Positions 26,645 through 35,634 of a stretch of 64,000 nt of DNA are shown in pieces (position 1 is the stretch's first letter; every line of letters starts with the position of its first letter). The stretch spans positions 124,001 through 188,000 of the forward strand of contig NZ_ANNI01000001.1 in assembly GCF_000466745.1 (NCBI RefSeq). The letters are read 5' to 3'. This DNA is from Campylobacter concisus ATCC 51562. GTDB taxonomy: Bacteria > Campylobacterota > Campylobacteria > Campylobacterales > Campylobacteraceae. Under the pieces are notes generated by a model. That model saw only the letters and a list, made by a program, of their open reading frames with translations. It was not told the DNA's origin and ran no database searches. The translations under genes and the position numbers were made by a program.

Positions 26645-27532
26645 ATGAAACTAAAGATAGGTTATTTTGCAGATGGTATTTGGAGCCATAACGCATTTGA
26701 TAAACTTATTAAAGACAAAGATATAGAAATAAAATTTATCTGCGCTAGATATGATTCAAATGATGAAAAACTCTTAAATTATGCAAACGAATTTAAAATT
26801 GACTATTTAAAGCATAAAGATATAAATTCTGATGAGTTTATTGAAAAAATAAAACATTACGATTGCGATTTGTTTGTGTCAATGTCTTTTAATCAAATTT
26901 TTAAATCCAAGATCATAAATTTGCCAAGATATAAAACTATCAATTGCCACGCAGGTAAATTGCCGTTTTATCGAGGCAGAAATATCCTAAACTGGGCTTT
27001 GATAAATAACGAAAAAGAATTTGGAATAACTGTACATTATATGGATACTGGTATAGATACCGGTGATATAATCTTGCAAAAATGTTTTGATATAACAGAC
27101 AACGATGACTACAAAAGCATACTAACAAAAGCGCATAGTGAGTGTGCGAACATACTATATCAGGCGATATGTCTATTTAAAAACGGTAAAGCAGAGTCCA
27201 AAAAACAAGATGGTGTTGGGTTTTACTGCTCAAGACGTATAGAAGGCGATGAAAATTTAAATTTTAACCAAACAAGCAGAGAGGTATTTAATTTTGTACG
27301 TGCTATTTGTTATCCAGCCATAGTAGCAAGGGCATTTCTAAATGGCAAAGAGATGAAAATAAATAAAGTAGAACTTATAAAAGATGCACCACTATATAAA
27401 TGTATCCCTGGTGCGATTTTGTGTAAAGACGGTGATACTTTTTTGGTAAAAACACAAGATAGTTTTGTAAAAGTTGTGGAATATGAATATGATGGAAAGA
27501 TTAAGGTGGGAGATAGATTTGATGTCAAATAG
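26645..27532 (+). CDS. Sugar N-formyltransferase
   Basis: A 295-residue member of the methionyl-tRNA formyltransferase superfamily. The catalytic triad appears as Asn100, His102 and Asp138, with the same spacing as E. coli Fmt (106, 108, 144). The motif is NCHAGKLPFYRGRN followed by VHYMDTGIDTGDI. Sugar enzymes of this kind (such as VioF and QdtF) formylate a sugar amine with 10-formyl-THF. Its place between legC and legI, where an acetyltransferase step (LegH) is needed, points to N-formylation of the LegC product and so to a 7-N-formyl legionaminic acid. Formylation of a perosamine made by the gene at 39359 is the alternative. An AAGGAG ribosome site precedes the ATG. Confidence 0.85.
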   Translation: MKLKIGYFADGIWSHNAFDKLIKDKDIEIKFICARYDSNDEKLLNYANEFKIDYLKHKDINSDEFIEKIKHYDCDLFVSMSFNQIFKSKIINLPRYKTINCHAGKLPFYRGRNILNWALINNEKEFGITVHYMDTGIDTGDIILQKCFDITDNDDYKSILTKAHSECANILYQAICLFKNGKAESKKQDGVGFYCSRRIEGDENLNFNQTSREVFNFVRAICYPAIVARAFLNGKEMKINKVELIKDAPLYKCIPGAILCKDGDTFLVKTQDSFVKVVEYEYDGKIKVGDRFDVK

Positions 27533-28523
27533 GGTTTTTATCATAGCTGAGGCTGGAGTAAATCACAATGGTGATATAAATTTAGCCAAAAAATTGATCG
27601 ATGTAGCAGCCAAAGCTAGCGCTGATGCGGTGAAATTTCAGACCTTTAAAGCTCAAAATCTTGTTTCAAAAAACGCACAAAAGGCTAGCTATCAAAAAGA
27701 AACTACCGATAAAAATGAAAGCCAGTTTGAGATGATAAAAAAGCTTGAACTAGATGAGAACACACATAAAGAGCTTATAGCCTATTGCAAGAAAAAAAAT
27801 ATCACATTTCTCTCAACTCCTTTTGATAGCGACAGCATAAAGCTTCTTGATGAGCTTGGGCTTGACACATTTAAAGTCCCAAGCGGCGAGATAACAAATT
27901 TACCTTATCTTAAGCAGATAGGCGGCTTAAATAAAAAGATCATTCTCTCAACTGGCATGGCAAATTTAGGTGAGGTAGAATCCGCGATAGAAGTACTTAT
28001 AAAAAGTGGCACGAAACGTGAAAACATAAGTCTTCTTCATGCAAATACGCAGTATCCAACACCGATGGAGGATGTAAATTTAAAAGCGATGATAACACTG
28101 AAAAATGCCTTTGGTCTTGAGGTCGGATATAGCGATCATACGCTTGGCATTGAGGTCGATATCGCAGCGGTTGCCATGGGTGCAAAGATCATAGAAAAGC
28201 ACTTTACTCTTGATAAAAATATGCCCGGACCTGACCACAAGGCTAGCCTTGAGCCAGATGAGCTAGTGGCGATGGTTAGAGCTATTAGAAATATAGAACT
28301 AGCGCTTGGAGACGGACTAAAGCACTTTAGTAAAAGCGAGAGCGAAAATATCAAAATAGCTAGAAAGTCGATCGTAGCAAAGTATGATATAAAAAAAGGT
28401 GAAGTCTTTAGCGAACAAAATATCTGTGTAAAACGCCCGGGAGACGGCATAAATCCTATGAGATGGGATGAGGTGATCGGAAAAATTTCACAAAAAGATT
28501 ACAAGCAAGATGATCTGATATGA
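27522..28523 (+). CDS. legI: Legionaminic acid synthase (NeuB family)
   Basis: A 333-residue NeuB-type enzyme that condenses a 6-deoxy-2,4-diamino-hexose with phosphoenolpyruvate. Marks: IIAEAGVNHNGDINLAKKL, FKVPSGEITNLPYL, LLHANTQYPTP, GYSDHTLG and the C-terminal antifreeze-like SAF domain (IVAKYDIKKGEVFSEQNICVKRPG). I choose ATG 27522 as start: it has an AAGGTGGGAG ribosome site and gives the usual N-terminus MSNRVFIIAE. It overlaps the formyltransferase stop by 11 bases and the legG start by 4. Confidence 0.9.
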   Translation: MSNRVFIIAEAGVNHNGDINLAKKLIDVAAKASADAVKFQTFKAQNLVSKNAQKASYQKETTDKNESQFEMIKKLELDENTHKELIAYCKKKNITFLSTPFDSDSIKLLDELGLDTFKVPSGEITNLPYLKQIGGLNKKIILSTGMANLGEVESAIEVLIKSGTKRENISLLHANTQYPTPMEDVNLKAMITLKNAFGLEVGYSDHTLGIEVDIAAVAMGAKIIEKHFTLDKNMPGPDHKASLEPDELVAMVRAIRNIELALGDGLKHFSKSESENIKIARKSIVAKYDIKKGEVFSEQNICVKRPGDGINPMRWDEVIGKISQKDYKQDDLI

Positions 28524-29677
28524 GAAAAATTTGTGTAGTGACAAGCACTAGAGCAGAATATGGCCTACTTTACTGGCTCTTAAAAGAGATCGAGGCAGGT
28601 AGCGAGCTTGAGCTTCAAATAATTGCCACCGGCATGCACCTAAGTCCTGAGTTTGGACTCACATACAAAGAGATTGAAAAAGAATTTAAGATAGATAAAA
28701 AGATAGAAATTTTAGGCTCTTCGCACTCAAAGCTTGATATATGTACTGAAATGGCAAAGGTTTATGAGAAATTTGCCCCAGCTTTTAGCGAACTTAAGCC
28801 AGATATATTGGTGCTTCTTGGCGATAGATACGAGATATTTGGCGTAGCTGGAGTGGCTAGCATCATGCAAATACCAATAGCGCACATACATGGCGGAGAA
28901 ACCACCCAAGGAGCATTTGACGAGGCTTTTAGACACAGCATAACAAAGATGAGCCATATTCATTTTGCAGCTACAAGAGAGTATGCAAATCGTATAATCC
29001 AGCTAGGAGAAGAACCTAGCAGAGTCTTTAATGTCGGCGGTCCTGGCATTGAAAATATAAAAAAGCTAAATTTACTAAATAAAGATGAGTTTGAAAAGTC
29101 TATAAATTTTAAGCTCACAAAAAAAAATATACTAATCACTTTTCATCCGGTAACGCTTGAAAATGGTAGTGCAAAAGAACAATTTAGCGAGCTTTTAGAA
29201 GCAATAAACGAGCTAAAAGATACAAATTTTATCTTTACAAAAGCAAATAGTGACATAGATGGTGATGTGATAAATAAAATGATAGATGAGTATGTTAGTA
29301 TAAATCCACAAAAAGCTGTGGCGTTTACTTCACTTGGGCAGCTAAGATACCTAAGTGCGATAAAATTTGTTGATATAGTCCTAGGAAATAGCTCGAGTGG
29401 CCTTTCAGAAGTCCCAAGCTTTAAAAAGGCCACCATAAATATAGGCGATCGCCAAAAAGGACGTGCAAGAGCTAGCAGTGTGATAGACGTTAGGCCCGTT
29501 AAAAAAGAAATTTTAGCCGCTATAAAAAAAGTATATTCAAAAGAATTTGAGCAAGTTTTAAAAGATACCACCAATCCATATGATGGCGGTAATCCAAGTA
29601 AAAAAATGGTTAAAATTTTAAAAGAGATCGAGCTAGAAGGTATTTTGAAAAAGAAATTTTATGATGTAAAGATATAA
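28520..29677 (+). CDS. legG: Hydrolysing NDP-sugar 2-epimerase (NeuC family)
   Basis: A 385-residue epimerase with VVTSTRAEYGLLYWLL at the N-terminus, LGDRYEIFG, HIHGGETTQGAFDEAFRH and the C-terminal GNSSSGLSEVP motif that holds the nucleotide. It inverts C2 and releases the NDP, giving the 2,4-diamino sugar for LegI. The ATGA overlap with legI shows translational coupling. The specificity for GDP versus UDP sugars cannot be read from sequence; ptmE next door favours GDP. Confidence 0.9.
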   Translation: MRKICVVTSTRAEYGLLYWLLKEIEAGSELELQIIATGMHLSPEFGLTYKEIEKEFKIDKKIEILGSSHSKLDICTEMAKVYEKFAPAFSELKPDILVLLGDRYEIFGVAGVASIMQIPIAHIHGGETTQGAFDEAFRHSITKMSHIHFAATREYANRIIQLGEEPSRVFNVGGPGIENIKKLNLLNKDEFEKSINFKLTKKNILITFHPVTLENGSAKEQFSELLEAINELKDTNFIFTKANSDIDGDVINKMIDEYVSINPQKAVAFTSLGQLRYLSAIKFVDIVLGNSSSGLSEVPSFKKATINIGDRQKGRARASSVIDVRPVKKEILAAIKKVYSKEFEQVLKDTTNPYDGGNPSKKMVKILKEIELEGILKKKFYDVKI

Positions 29678-29680
29678 ATA

Positions 29681-30727
29681 ATGAAGAATATAGAAAACAT
29701 AAAGCTAAAACAAAATGCCACTATAAAGGAAGCCTTGGGGATTATAGATAGCGGAGCTATGCAGATAGCTTTAGTTGTTGATGATAAAGATAAGCTTCTT
29801 GGAACACTGACTGACGGCGATATAAGAAGAGGTATATTAAGAGGGCTAGACCTTGACAGCTCTATAGAGACGATCATTTATAAAGAGCCGGCTGTTGCAA
29901 AAATTTCTAGCACAAAAGAGGAAATTTTAAAGATAGCATTATCTAAAAAACTTCACCAGATACCAATAGTAGATGATAACGGAATAGTATTAGACTTAAA
30001 AGAGATAGAAGAGCTTGTTGAACCAAAGATCAAGACGAATAGAGTCATTCTAATGGTGGGGGGGCTCGGTACTAGGCTTAGACCACTCACGCAAGATACT
30101 CCAAAACCGATGCTAAAGGTTGGAAACAAGCCGATCCTTCAGACGATAGTTGAGAAATTTGCAGAGTATGGCTTTGTAAATATTACGATGTGCGTAAATT
30201 TTAATGCAGGCATCATCAAGGACTATTTTGGTGACGGCAAAGAATTTGGAGTAAACATCGACTACATTTTAGAGCAAAAAAGAATGGGTACGGCAGGTGC
30301 ATTAAGCCTACTTAAAGAGCGACCAAACGAACCATTTTTTGTAATGAACGGTGATCTTCTTACAAATGTAAATTTCGAGCATATTTTTAACTACCACACG
30401 CTAAATAAAGCGACGGCTACAATGTGTGTAAGAGAGTATGACTACGAAGTTCCTTATGGCGTTGTAAAAATGAACGACAACAAGATAGTAGATATCTCAG
30501 AAAAACCAGTGCAGAAATTTTTCGTAAGTGCTGGAATATATATGCTCTCGCCGGAAATTTTAGATCTAATACCAAAAAATGAGTTTTATGATATGCCTAC
30601 GCTGTTTGAAAAGCTAATAAAATTAAGTAAAAATGTTATATCATTTCCGATCAGAGAATATTGGCTTGATATCGGACGTATTGAAGAATACCAAAAAGCA
30701 AATGAAGAATATAAAGAAGTTTTTTAA
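29681..30727 (+). CDS. ptmE: CBS-domain nucleotidyltransferase (GlcN-1-P guanylyltransferase type)
   Basis: A 348-residue protein with two CBS motifs in residues 1-115 (LLGTLTDGDIRRGIL and QIPIVDDNGIVLDL) and a nucleotidyltransferase from about 118 (ILMVGGLGTRLRPLT, later MNGDLLTNVNF and EYWLDIGRIEEYQ). C. jejuni PtmE has this layout and makes a GDP-glucosamine derivative for LegB. A run of seven G (30058-30064) codes for the Gly pair at the start of the active-site loop, a potential slippage site. The stop overlaps legF. Confidence 0.85.
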   Translation: MKNIENIKLKQNATIKEALGIIDSGAMQIALVVDDKDKLLGTLTDGDIRRGILRGLDLDSSIETIIYKEPAVAKISSTKEEILKIALSKKLHQIPIVDDNGIVLDLKEIEELVEPKIKTNRVILMVGGLGTRLRPLTQDTPKPMLKVGNKPILQTIVEKFAEYGFVNITMCVNFNAGIIKDYFGDGKEFGVNIDYILEQKRMGTAGALSLLKERPNEPFFVMNGDLLTNVNFEHIFNYHTLNKATATMCVREYDYEVPYGVVKMNDNKIVDISEKPVQKFFVSAGIYMLSPEILDLIPKNEFYDMPTLFEKLIKLSKNVISFPIREYWLDIGRIEEYQKANEEYKEVF

Positions 30728-31446
30728 TGTATAAAAACAATAGTTTTTTAGCGATTATACCGGCAAGAGGTGGCAGCAAAGGGCTGCCTGGAAAAAATAT
30801 TAAAGAATTATGTGGAAAACCGCTTGTCGTATGGAGTATAGAGGCTGGACTCAAAAGTAAATACGTCGATGAGGTAATGACTAGCACTGATGATGAGAAA
30901 ATTGCAGAAATTTCTAAAAAGTATGGCGCAAGTGTCCCTTTTTTAAGACCAAGCGAGTTGGCAAGCGATACTGCTACAACCTTTGATGCCGTAAAACATA
31001 CTATAGATTATTATAAAAATGAATTAAAAAAAGAGTTTGACTATATTGTTTTATTAGAGCCCACATCGCCTTTGAGAGAAAATGATGATGTAGATACAAT
31101 GATAGAAAAAATAGTAGATAATCAAGAAAAATTTGACTCAATATCTAGCATAGGGGAAGTGCATGAGCATCCATCTATCATGAAGAAAATTTTAAATAAT
31201 GGTTATATCGTGCCATTTTGTAAAGAGCTCAAATTTACTACAAGGCGACAGGATAATGAAAAGGCATATTTTCCTTATGGAGTCGCTTATATAGTTAAAA
31301 TAAAAAATTTTCTAGAAGAAAAAACATTTTATACGCAAAGAAATACTTTTTATGAGATAAAGCGATATCAATGTTACGAAATAGATGATCTATATGATTT
31401 TTTGGCAATCGAAAATATAATGAAATACGAATGGAGATTGAAATGA
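30727..31446 (+). CDS. legF: CMP-legionaminic acid synthetase
   Basis: A 239-residue NeuA-type cytidylyltransferase. Marks are AIIPARGGSKGLPGKNI (CTP loop), SLTDDEKI-like TSTDDEKIAEISKKYG, FLRPSELASDTATTFDA and LLEPTSPLRENDDV. It activates the finished nonulosonic acid with CTP for the transferases. It overlaps ptmE by one base and the next gene by 4 (ATGA). C. jejuni calls its match PtmB. Confidence 0.9.
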   Translation: MYKNNSFLAIIPARGGSKGLPGKNIKELCGKPLVVWSIEAGLKSKYVDEVMTSTDDEKIAEISKKYGASVPFLRPSELASDTATTFDAVKHTIDYYKNELKKEFDYIVLLEPTSPLRENDDVDTMIEKIVDNQEKFDSISSIGEVHEHPSIMKKILNNGYIVPFCKELKFTTRRQDNEKAYFPYGVAYIVKIKNFLEEKTFYTQRNTFYEIKRYQCYEIDDLYDFLAIENIMKYEWRLK

Positions 31447-32468
31447 ATTTTCTAGTAATCGGTCTGGGTTCAATGGGTAAAAGAAGAATTAGAAATTTAA
31501 TCGCGCTTGGCTATAAAGATAGTATTGCCGGTTTTGAGCCAAGAGAGGATAGAAGGAGTGAGGTAGAAAGAAAATATAATATTAAAACTTTTGATAGCCT
31601 TGAAACAGCAATGGGTGAATTTATTCCAGATGTATTCATAATATCTACTCCTCCAAATATGCATATGTATTACGCATATTTGGCTGAAAAAAACAATATC
31701 AACTGTTTTGTAGAGGCTTCTGTTGTCGAGGCTGAAAAAATTTTAGAATTATCAAAGAGAATAAAAGATAAAAAAATTTTGATAGCACCATCTTGTACAA
31801 TGAAATATTATCCTATTTCTATAAAGATAAAAGAACTGATTAATAAAAAAGCAATAGGTAAAATCCTTAATTATAACTATCAAACTGGTCAGTATTTGCC
31901 AGATTGGCACCCTTGGGAAAAAATAGAAGACTTTTATGTTTCAAATCCTGATACTGGTGGCTGTAGGGAAATAGTTCCATTTGAGTTAACATGGTTAAAT
32001 GATATTTTCGGTGACTCTAGACCACTGGCGTGCGTGAGAAAAAAAATAACAGATATTAATGCTAATATAGATGATATATATCATTGTATTTTAGAACATT
32101 CAAATAATGTATTGGGAAATTTAACTATAGAAGTAGTATCAAAACCTAGAGCTACTAGGGAAATGAGAATATTGGGTTCAGAAGGTGAAATAGTTTATAG
32201 TGCAGATAATAATGAACTCAGATATATAAATACTAATATGAATGATTGGAATAGGATAAAATTTGGCACAGGAACAGTAGAAAGTGGATATATTAATCCG
32301 GAGGAGCCATATATTAATGAGTTAAAAGATTATATAAATAGTATAAAAGAGGTCAAAAACGGAGAGGTGCCGACATACCCAAATAGACTAGAGGATGATT
32401 ACAAGGTATTGCAGAACTTATATAAGCTAGAAGAAATAAGTGAGGGAAGACATGACTTATCAAGATAG
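31443..32468 (+). CDS. ptmF: Gfo/Idh/MocA-type oxidoreductase (PtmF-like)
   Basis: The 341-residue product has an N-terminal Rossmann loop (LVIGLGSMGKRRIRNLIALG) and a Gfo/Idh/MocA C-terminal domain. I start at ATG 31443, which overlaps the legF stop by 4 bases; an earlier ATG at 31431 lies inside legF. In C. jejuni a gene of this type (ptmF) belongs to the ptmE-legF-ptmA cluster and takes part in supplying the glucosamine precursor. The symbol rests on this context. It overlaps the next gene by 17 bases. Confidence 0.65.
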   Translation: MNFLVIGLGSMGKRRIRNLIALGYKDSIAGFEPREDRRSEVERKYNIKTFDSLETAMGEFIPDVFIISTPPNMHMYYAYLAEKNNINCFVEASVVEAEKILELSKRIKDKKILIAPSCTMKYYPISIKIKELINKKAIGKILNYNYQTGQYLPDWHPWEKIEDFYVSNPDTGGCREIVPFELTWLNDIFGDSRPLACVRKKITDINANIDDIYHCILEHSNNVLGNLTIEVVSKPRATREMRILGSEGEIVYSADNNELRYINTNMNDWNRIKFGTGTVESGYINPEEPYINELKDYINSIKEVKNGEVPTYPNRLEDDYKVLQNLYKLEEISEGRHDLSR

Positions 32469-33744
32469 ATTATTAAAAGCAATACCGGGCGGTGCCCATA
32501 CTTACAGTAGAGGATTTGACCAGTATCCAGCCAATGCCCCACAAATTTTAAAAAGAGGGAAAGGCGCATATGTATATGATGAAAATGGTAAAGAATTTTT
32601 GGACTATGGAATGGCGCTTAGGGCTGTAAATTTAGGCTACGCAAATGAAGAAATAAACAGAGCAGCGATCGAGCAAATAGAATTTGGCAACAATCTAACA
32701 AAACCTAGCGTGATAGAGCTAGAGGCTGCTGAACTATTAATAGATATGATAGATAGTGTTGATATGGTTAAATTTACCAAAAATGGCTCAACTGCAACAA
32801 CGGCAGCTATAAAGCTTAGTAGAGCATATACTGGAAGGGAACTAGTTGTAAGATGTGCAGAGCACCCATTTTTTAGCTATGATGACTGGTTTATTGGCTC
32901 TACTCAACTTACCAAGGGTATACCGCAAAAGGATATTGAAGGTACAAAAACGTTTGGCTACAACAACATTGAAAGCTTAGAGAGGCTTTTTGATAAATTT
33001 CCTAATCAAATAGCTTGCGTGATTTTAGAGCCGGCTACAACAGAGCACCCAAAAGATAATTTTTTACATAAAGTAAGAGATCTGTGTCATAAAAATGGAG
33101 CAGTATTTATACTTGACGAGATGATAACTGGCTTTAGATGGCATCTAAAAGGAGCTCAGTATTATTACGACATTAAACCTGATTTATGTACTTTTGGAAA
33201 GGCAATGGCAAACGGATTTTCAGTTGCAGCTATAGCTGGAAAAAGAGAGATAATGCAGCTTGGCAGTATAGAATTTGAAGGAAAAGAAAGAGTTTTTTTA
33301 CTATCAACAACACATGGCGCAGAGATGAGTGGCCTGGGCGCATTTGTTGCAGCTATGAAATTTATGAAAGAGCATAATGTAGTTGAGTATATTTGGGACT
33401 ATGGCACAAAACTAATCTTGATGATGAATGAGCTTGCAAAAAAATATGAAATCGAAAGAAATTTCATAGCAAGTGGGATAGAGTGTAGTCCGTACTATTT
33501 AACTTTTGATAAAAATGGTCAAAATTCTTTAGGGCTTAGAACTCTTTTTTCTCAAGAAATGATCAAAAATGGCGTGCTTATTCCTTGGCTGGCACTCTCT
33601 TATGCTCATGGAGAAAATGAACTTGAAAAGACTAAAAATGCACTAGAAAAAACTTTTGAGGTCTATAAAAAAGCAGTTGATGAGGGCTATGAAAAATATT
33701 TAGTAGGTAACCCCATCAAGCCAGTGTTTAGAAGATTTAATTAA
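32452..33744 (+). CDS. Class III aminotransferase, glutamate-1-semialdehyde-aminomutase-like
   Basis: A 430-residue PLP enzyme with GGAHTYSRGFDQYP at the N-terminus, KFTKNGSTATTAAIKLSRA, ILDEMITGFRWH (PLP-ring Asp) and TFGKAMANGFSVAAI (Schiff-base Lys). It resembles HemL but sits between an oxidoreductase and an acetyltransferase in the sugar pathway, so it is not a heme gene. I start at ATG 32452, behind an AGGGAAG site. Together with the neighbouring dehydrogenase it could oxidise and aminate a sugar or a sugar side chain. Similar genes occur in other nonulosonic acid loci. Substrate unknown. Confidence 0.75.
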   Translation: MTYQDRLLKAIPGGAHTYSRGFDQYPANAPQILKRGKGAYVYDENGKEFLDYGMALRAVNLGYANEEINRAAIEQIEFGNNLTKPSVIELEAAELLIDMIDSVDMVKFTKNGSTATTAAIKLSRAYTGRELVVRCAEHPFFSYDDWFIGSTQLTKGIPQKDIEGTKTFGYNNIESLERLFDKFPNQIACVILEPATTEHPKDNFLHKVRDLCHKNGAVFILDEMITGFRWHLKGAQYYYDIKPDLCTFGKAMANGFSVAAIAGKREIMQLGSIEFEGKERVFLLSTTHGAEMSGLGAFVAAMKFMKEHNVVEYIWDYGTKLILMMNELAKKYEIERNFIASGIECSPYYLTFDKNGQNSLGLRTLFSQEMIKNGVLIPWLALSYAHGENELEKTKNALEKTFEVYKKAVDEGYEKYLVGNPIKPVFRRFN

Positions 33745-33755
33745 GGAAAAATAAA

Positions 33756-34313
33756 ATGATTTTGGAAAATGAAACAATACAGTTAAGACCATACATTTTA
33801 GAAAAAGATAACTTGATTCTAAGGAGGCAATATTTAGAGTGGATGCAGGATTACAATAATATAGAATATATTAATTCAATATCACTGCTAATGAATGATA
33901 ATTTGGATTTTATAGAAAGTAGTTTTAGTAGATTTACGGCAAAAAACTCCCAAGGATTTTTTATTTGTCATAAAAGTAGTAAAAAATTTATTGGCACAGT
34001 AAAACTAGATAAAATTGATTTTTTTAGGCAATCTGGTGAATTTGGCATAATGATTGGCGAGCAGAACTTTAAACGTCAAAATATAGGGACATTTTCAATG
34101 GAATTAATTTTGGACTATTCTTTTAGAATCCTTGGTCTACATAGGGTATGGGGTGGCTGCGCTGCAAATAATATTGGTATGCAAAAACTTTTTAAGAAAT
34201 TTAATTTTAAAGAAGAAGGCAGACAAAGAGAAAGTATCTATGTCAATGGTGTTTATCAAGATGATATTTTTTACGGACTATTGAGGAAAGAATGGAAGGA
34301 TGGTTTAATATGA
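33756..34313 (+). CDS. GNAT acetyltransferase (RimJ/L type)
   Basis: The 185-residue GNAT has the acetyl-CoA stretch GEQNFKRQNIGTFSMELIL and the helper motif WGGCAANNIGMQKLFKKFNF near the C-terminus. It may be the LegH-type enzyme that acetylates the 4-amino group of the LegC product. That would compete with the formyltransferase idea, or both may act on different amines. It has an AAGGAAA ribosome site and overlaps ptmG by 4 bases. Confidence 0.82.
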   Translation: MILENETIQLRPYILEKDNLILRRQYLEWMQDYNNIEYINSISLLMNDNLDFIESSFSRFTAKNSQGFFICHKSSKKFIGTVKLDKIDFFRQSGEFGIMIGEQNFKRQNIGTFSMELILDYSFRILGLHRVWGGCAANNIGMQKLFKKFNFKEEGRQRESIYVNGVYQDDIFYGLLRKEWKDGLI

Positions 34314-35437
34314 GTAGAATTTTTTGGTGTAAAAAGTGTTTAAATATGTCTACTAGACCAAGAATTGAATTTAATGAAGATCAAATTTGCAATGCTTGCC
34401 AGTGGAGCGAAGAAAAAAAAACTTTAAATTGGAGTGATCGAAAAAAAGAATTAATAGAAATAATAAATAAATATAAAAAGTCTAATGGTCAATATGATTG
34501 TATAGTTCCGGTTAGTGGCGGAAAGGACAGTTCTTATGTTTCATATAAACTGAAAAATGAATACGGCATAAATCCTTTGACAATAACGGTAAAGCCCGGA
34601 ATAGTTTTTGATATTGGAGAAGAAAATCTAACAAATTTTATATCCTCAGGATATGATAATATTACAATAAGACCAAATTTGAAAGTTTTAAAACAAGTTG
34701 ATAAAATCGGATTTATTGAATTTGGAAGGCCAATGCTAGGATGGCAAACAATTATACAGGCTTTTATTCCAAAAATAGCAAAAAATTTTAATATACAAAT
34801 GATTTTTTATGGTGAAAATGGCGAAATCGAATATGGCGGTTCTACTAAAAACAAGAATGTACCTTATGGAAGTTTCGAGTTTGTTAAAAATATTTTGCTC
34901 TCAGATACATACAATAGAATAATTAATAGCGGAATAGACAACAACGACTTAGAAATGTATAAATTTGATGAGGATATTATTTTTGGTAAAAGCAAGGTAC
35001 TAAGTCTATATTGGTCTTATTTTGAGCCTTGGGATTCGTATAGAAATTTTAAAATTGCAGAAAAATATTGTGGTCTTACTAGTAAGAAATCACAGGAAGG
35101 CTCTACTTATAATGATTATTCACAAAATGACACAAGTTTATATGATCTACATACATACCTAATGTATTTAAAATTCGGTTTTGGTAGAGCTTCACAGGAT
35201 GCTGGTATTGATATTAGAAGAGGTGCTATTTCTAGAAAAGAGGCGATAGAGTTAGTAGTTAAATACGATGGTATATTTCCAGAAATATATTTAGAAGGAT
35301 ACTTGAAGTATTATGATTTGACAAAGGAAGAGTTTGATAATATTATCGACAAATGGGTTAACAAAGATTTATTCTTTAAAAAGGATGGTGTATGGGTTCC
35401 TAAATTTAAAGTTGGAAATGATTTTCAAATAGGCTAA
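34310..35437 (+). CDS. ptmG: N-acetyl sugar amidotransferase (WbpG/PseA/PtmG family)
   Basis: A 375-residue enzyme with zinc-type Cys pairs (CKKCLNM and CNACQW) at the N-terminus and the ATP-pyrophosphatase loop VPVSGGKDSSYVSYKL. Relatives turn an N-acetyl into an acetamidino group, using ammonia from a HisH/HisF-like partner. In a legionaminic acid cluster the product would be the 5-acetamidino form, as for C. jejuni PtmG. No HisH/HisF genes are in the window. I start at ATG 34310 (GGAAGGA ribosome site, ATGA overlap with the GNAT). A 9-codon gene stump follows. Confidence 0.82.
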   Translation: MSRIFWCKKCLNMSTRPRIEFNEDQICNACQWSEEKKTLNWSDRKKELIEIINKYKKSNGQYDCIVPVSGGKDSSYVSYKLKNEYGINPLTITVKPGIVFDIGEENLTNFISSGYDNITIRPNLKVLKQVDKIGFIEFGRPMLGWQTIIQAFIPKIAKNFNIQMIFYGENGEIEYGGSTKNKNVPYGSFEFVKNILLSDTYNRIINSGIDNNDLEMYKFDEDIIFGKSKVLSLYWSYFEPWDSYRNFKIAEKYCGLTSKKSQEGSTYNDYSQNDTSLYDLHTYLMYLKFGFGRASQDAGIDIRRGAISRKEAIELVVKYDGIFPEIYLEGYLKYYDLTKEEFDNIIDKWVNKDLFFKKDGVWVPKFKVGNDFQIG

Positions 35438-35442
35438 AACCG

Positions 35443-35472
35443 ATGAAAATCGCTGTTGTATCATTGAGCTAA
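35443..35472 (+). pseudogene. Truncated gene start, 9 codons
   Basis: Five bases after ptmG an ATG opens MKIAVVSLS and then stops. This looks like the beginning of a glycosyltransferase or HisH-type protein whose body has been lost. The island's tight packing breaks here: the next 160 bases to ptmA are non-coding. It may be a deletion scar, or coincidence. Confidence 0.3.
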
Positions 35473-35634
35473 TGTTATAGGTTTAAAATGGTTTTTAAAT
35501 TATAAAAATTTATACCATCATTAAAATTTAAAAATTACATTCACATTAAGAGTCTGATTTAAAGATATATAAAGTTTTGATAAAATATTGAAATATATTA
35601 ATACAGCAAAAGAACTTTATGAGGAGATATGATA

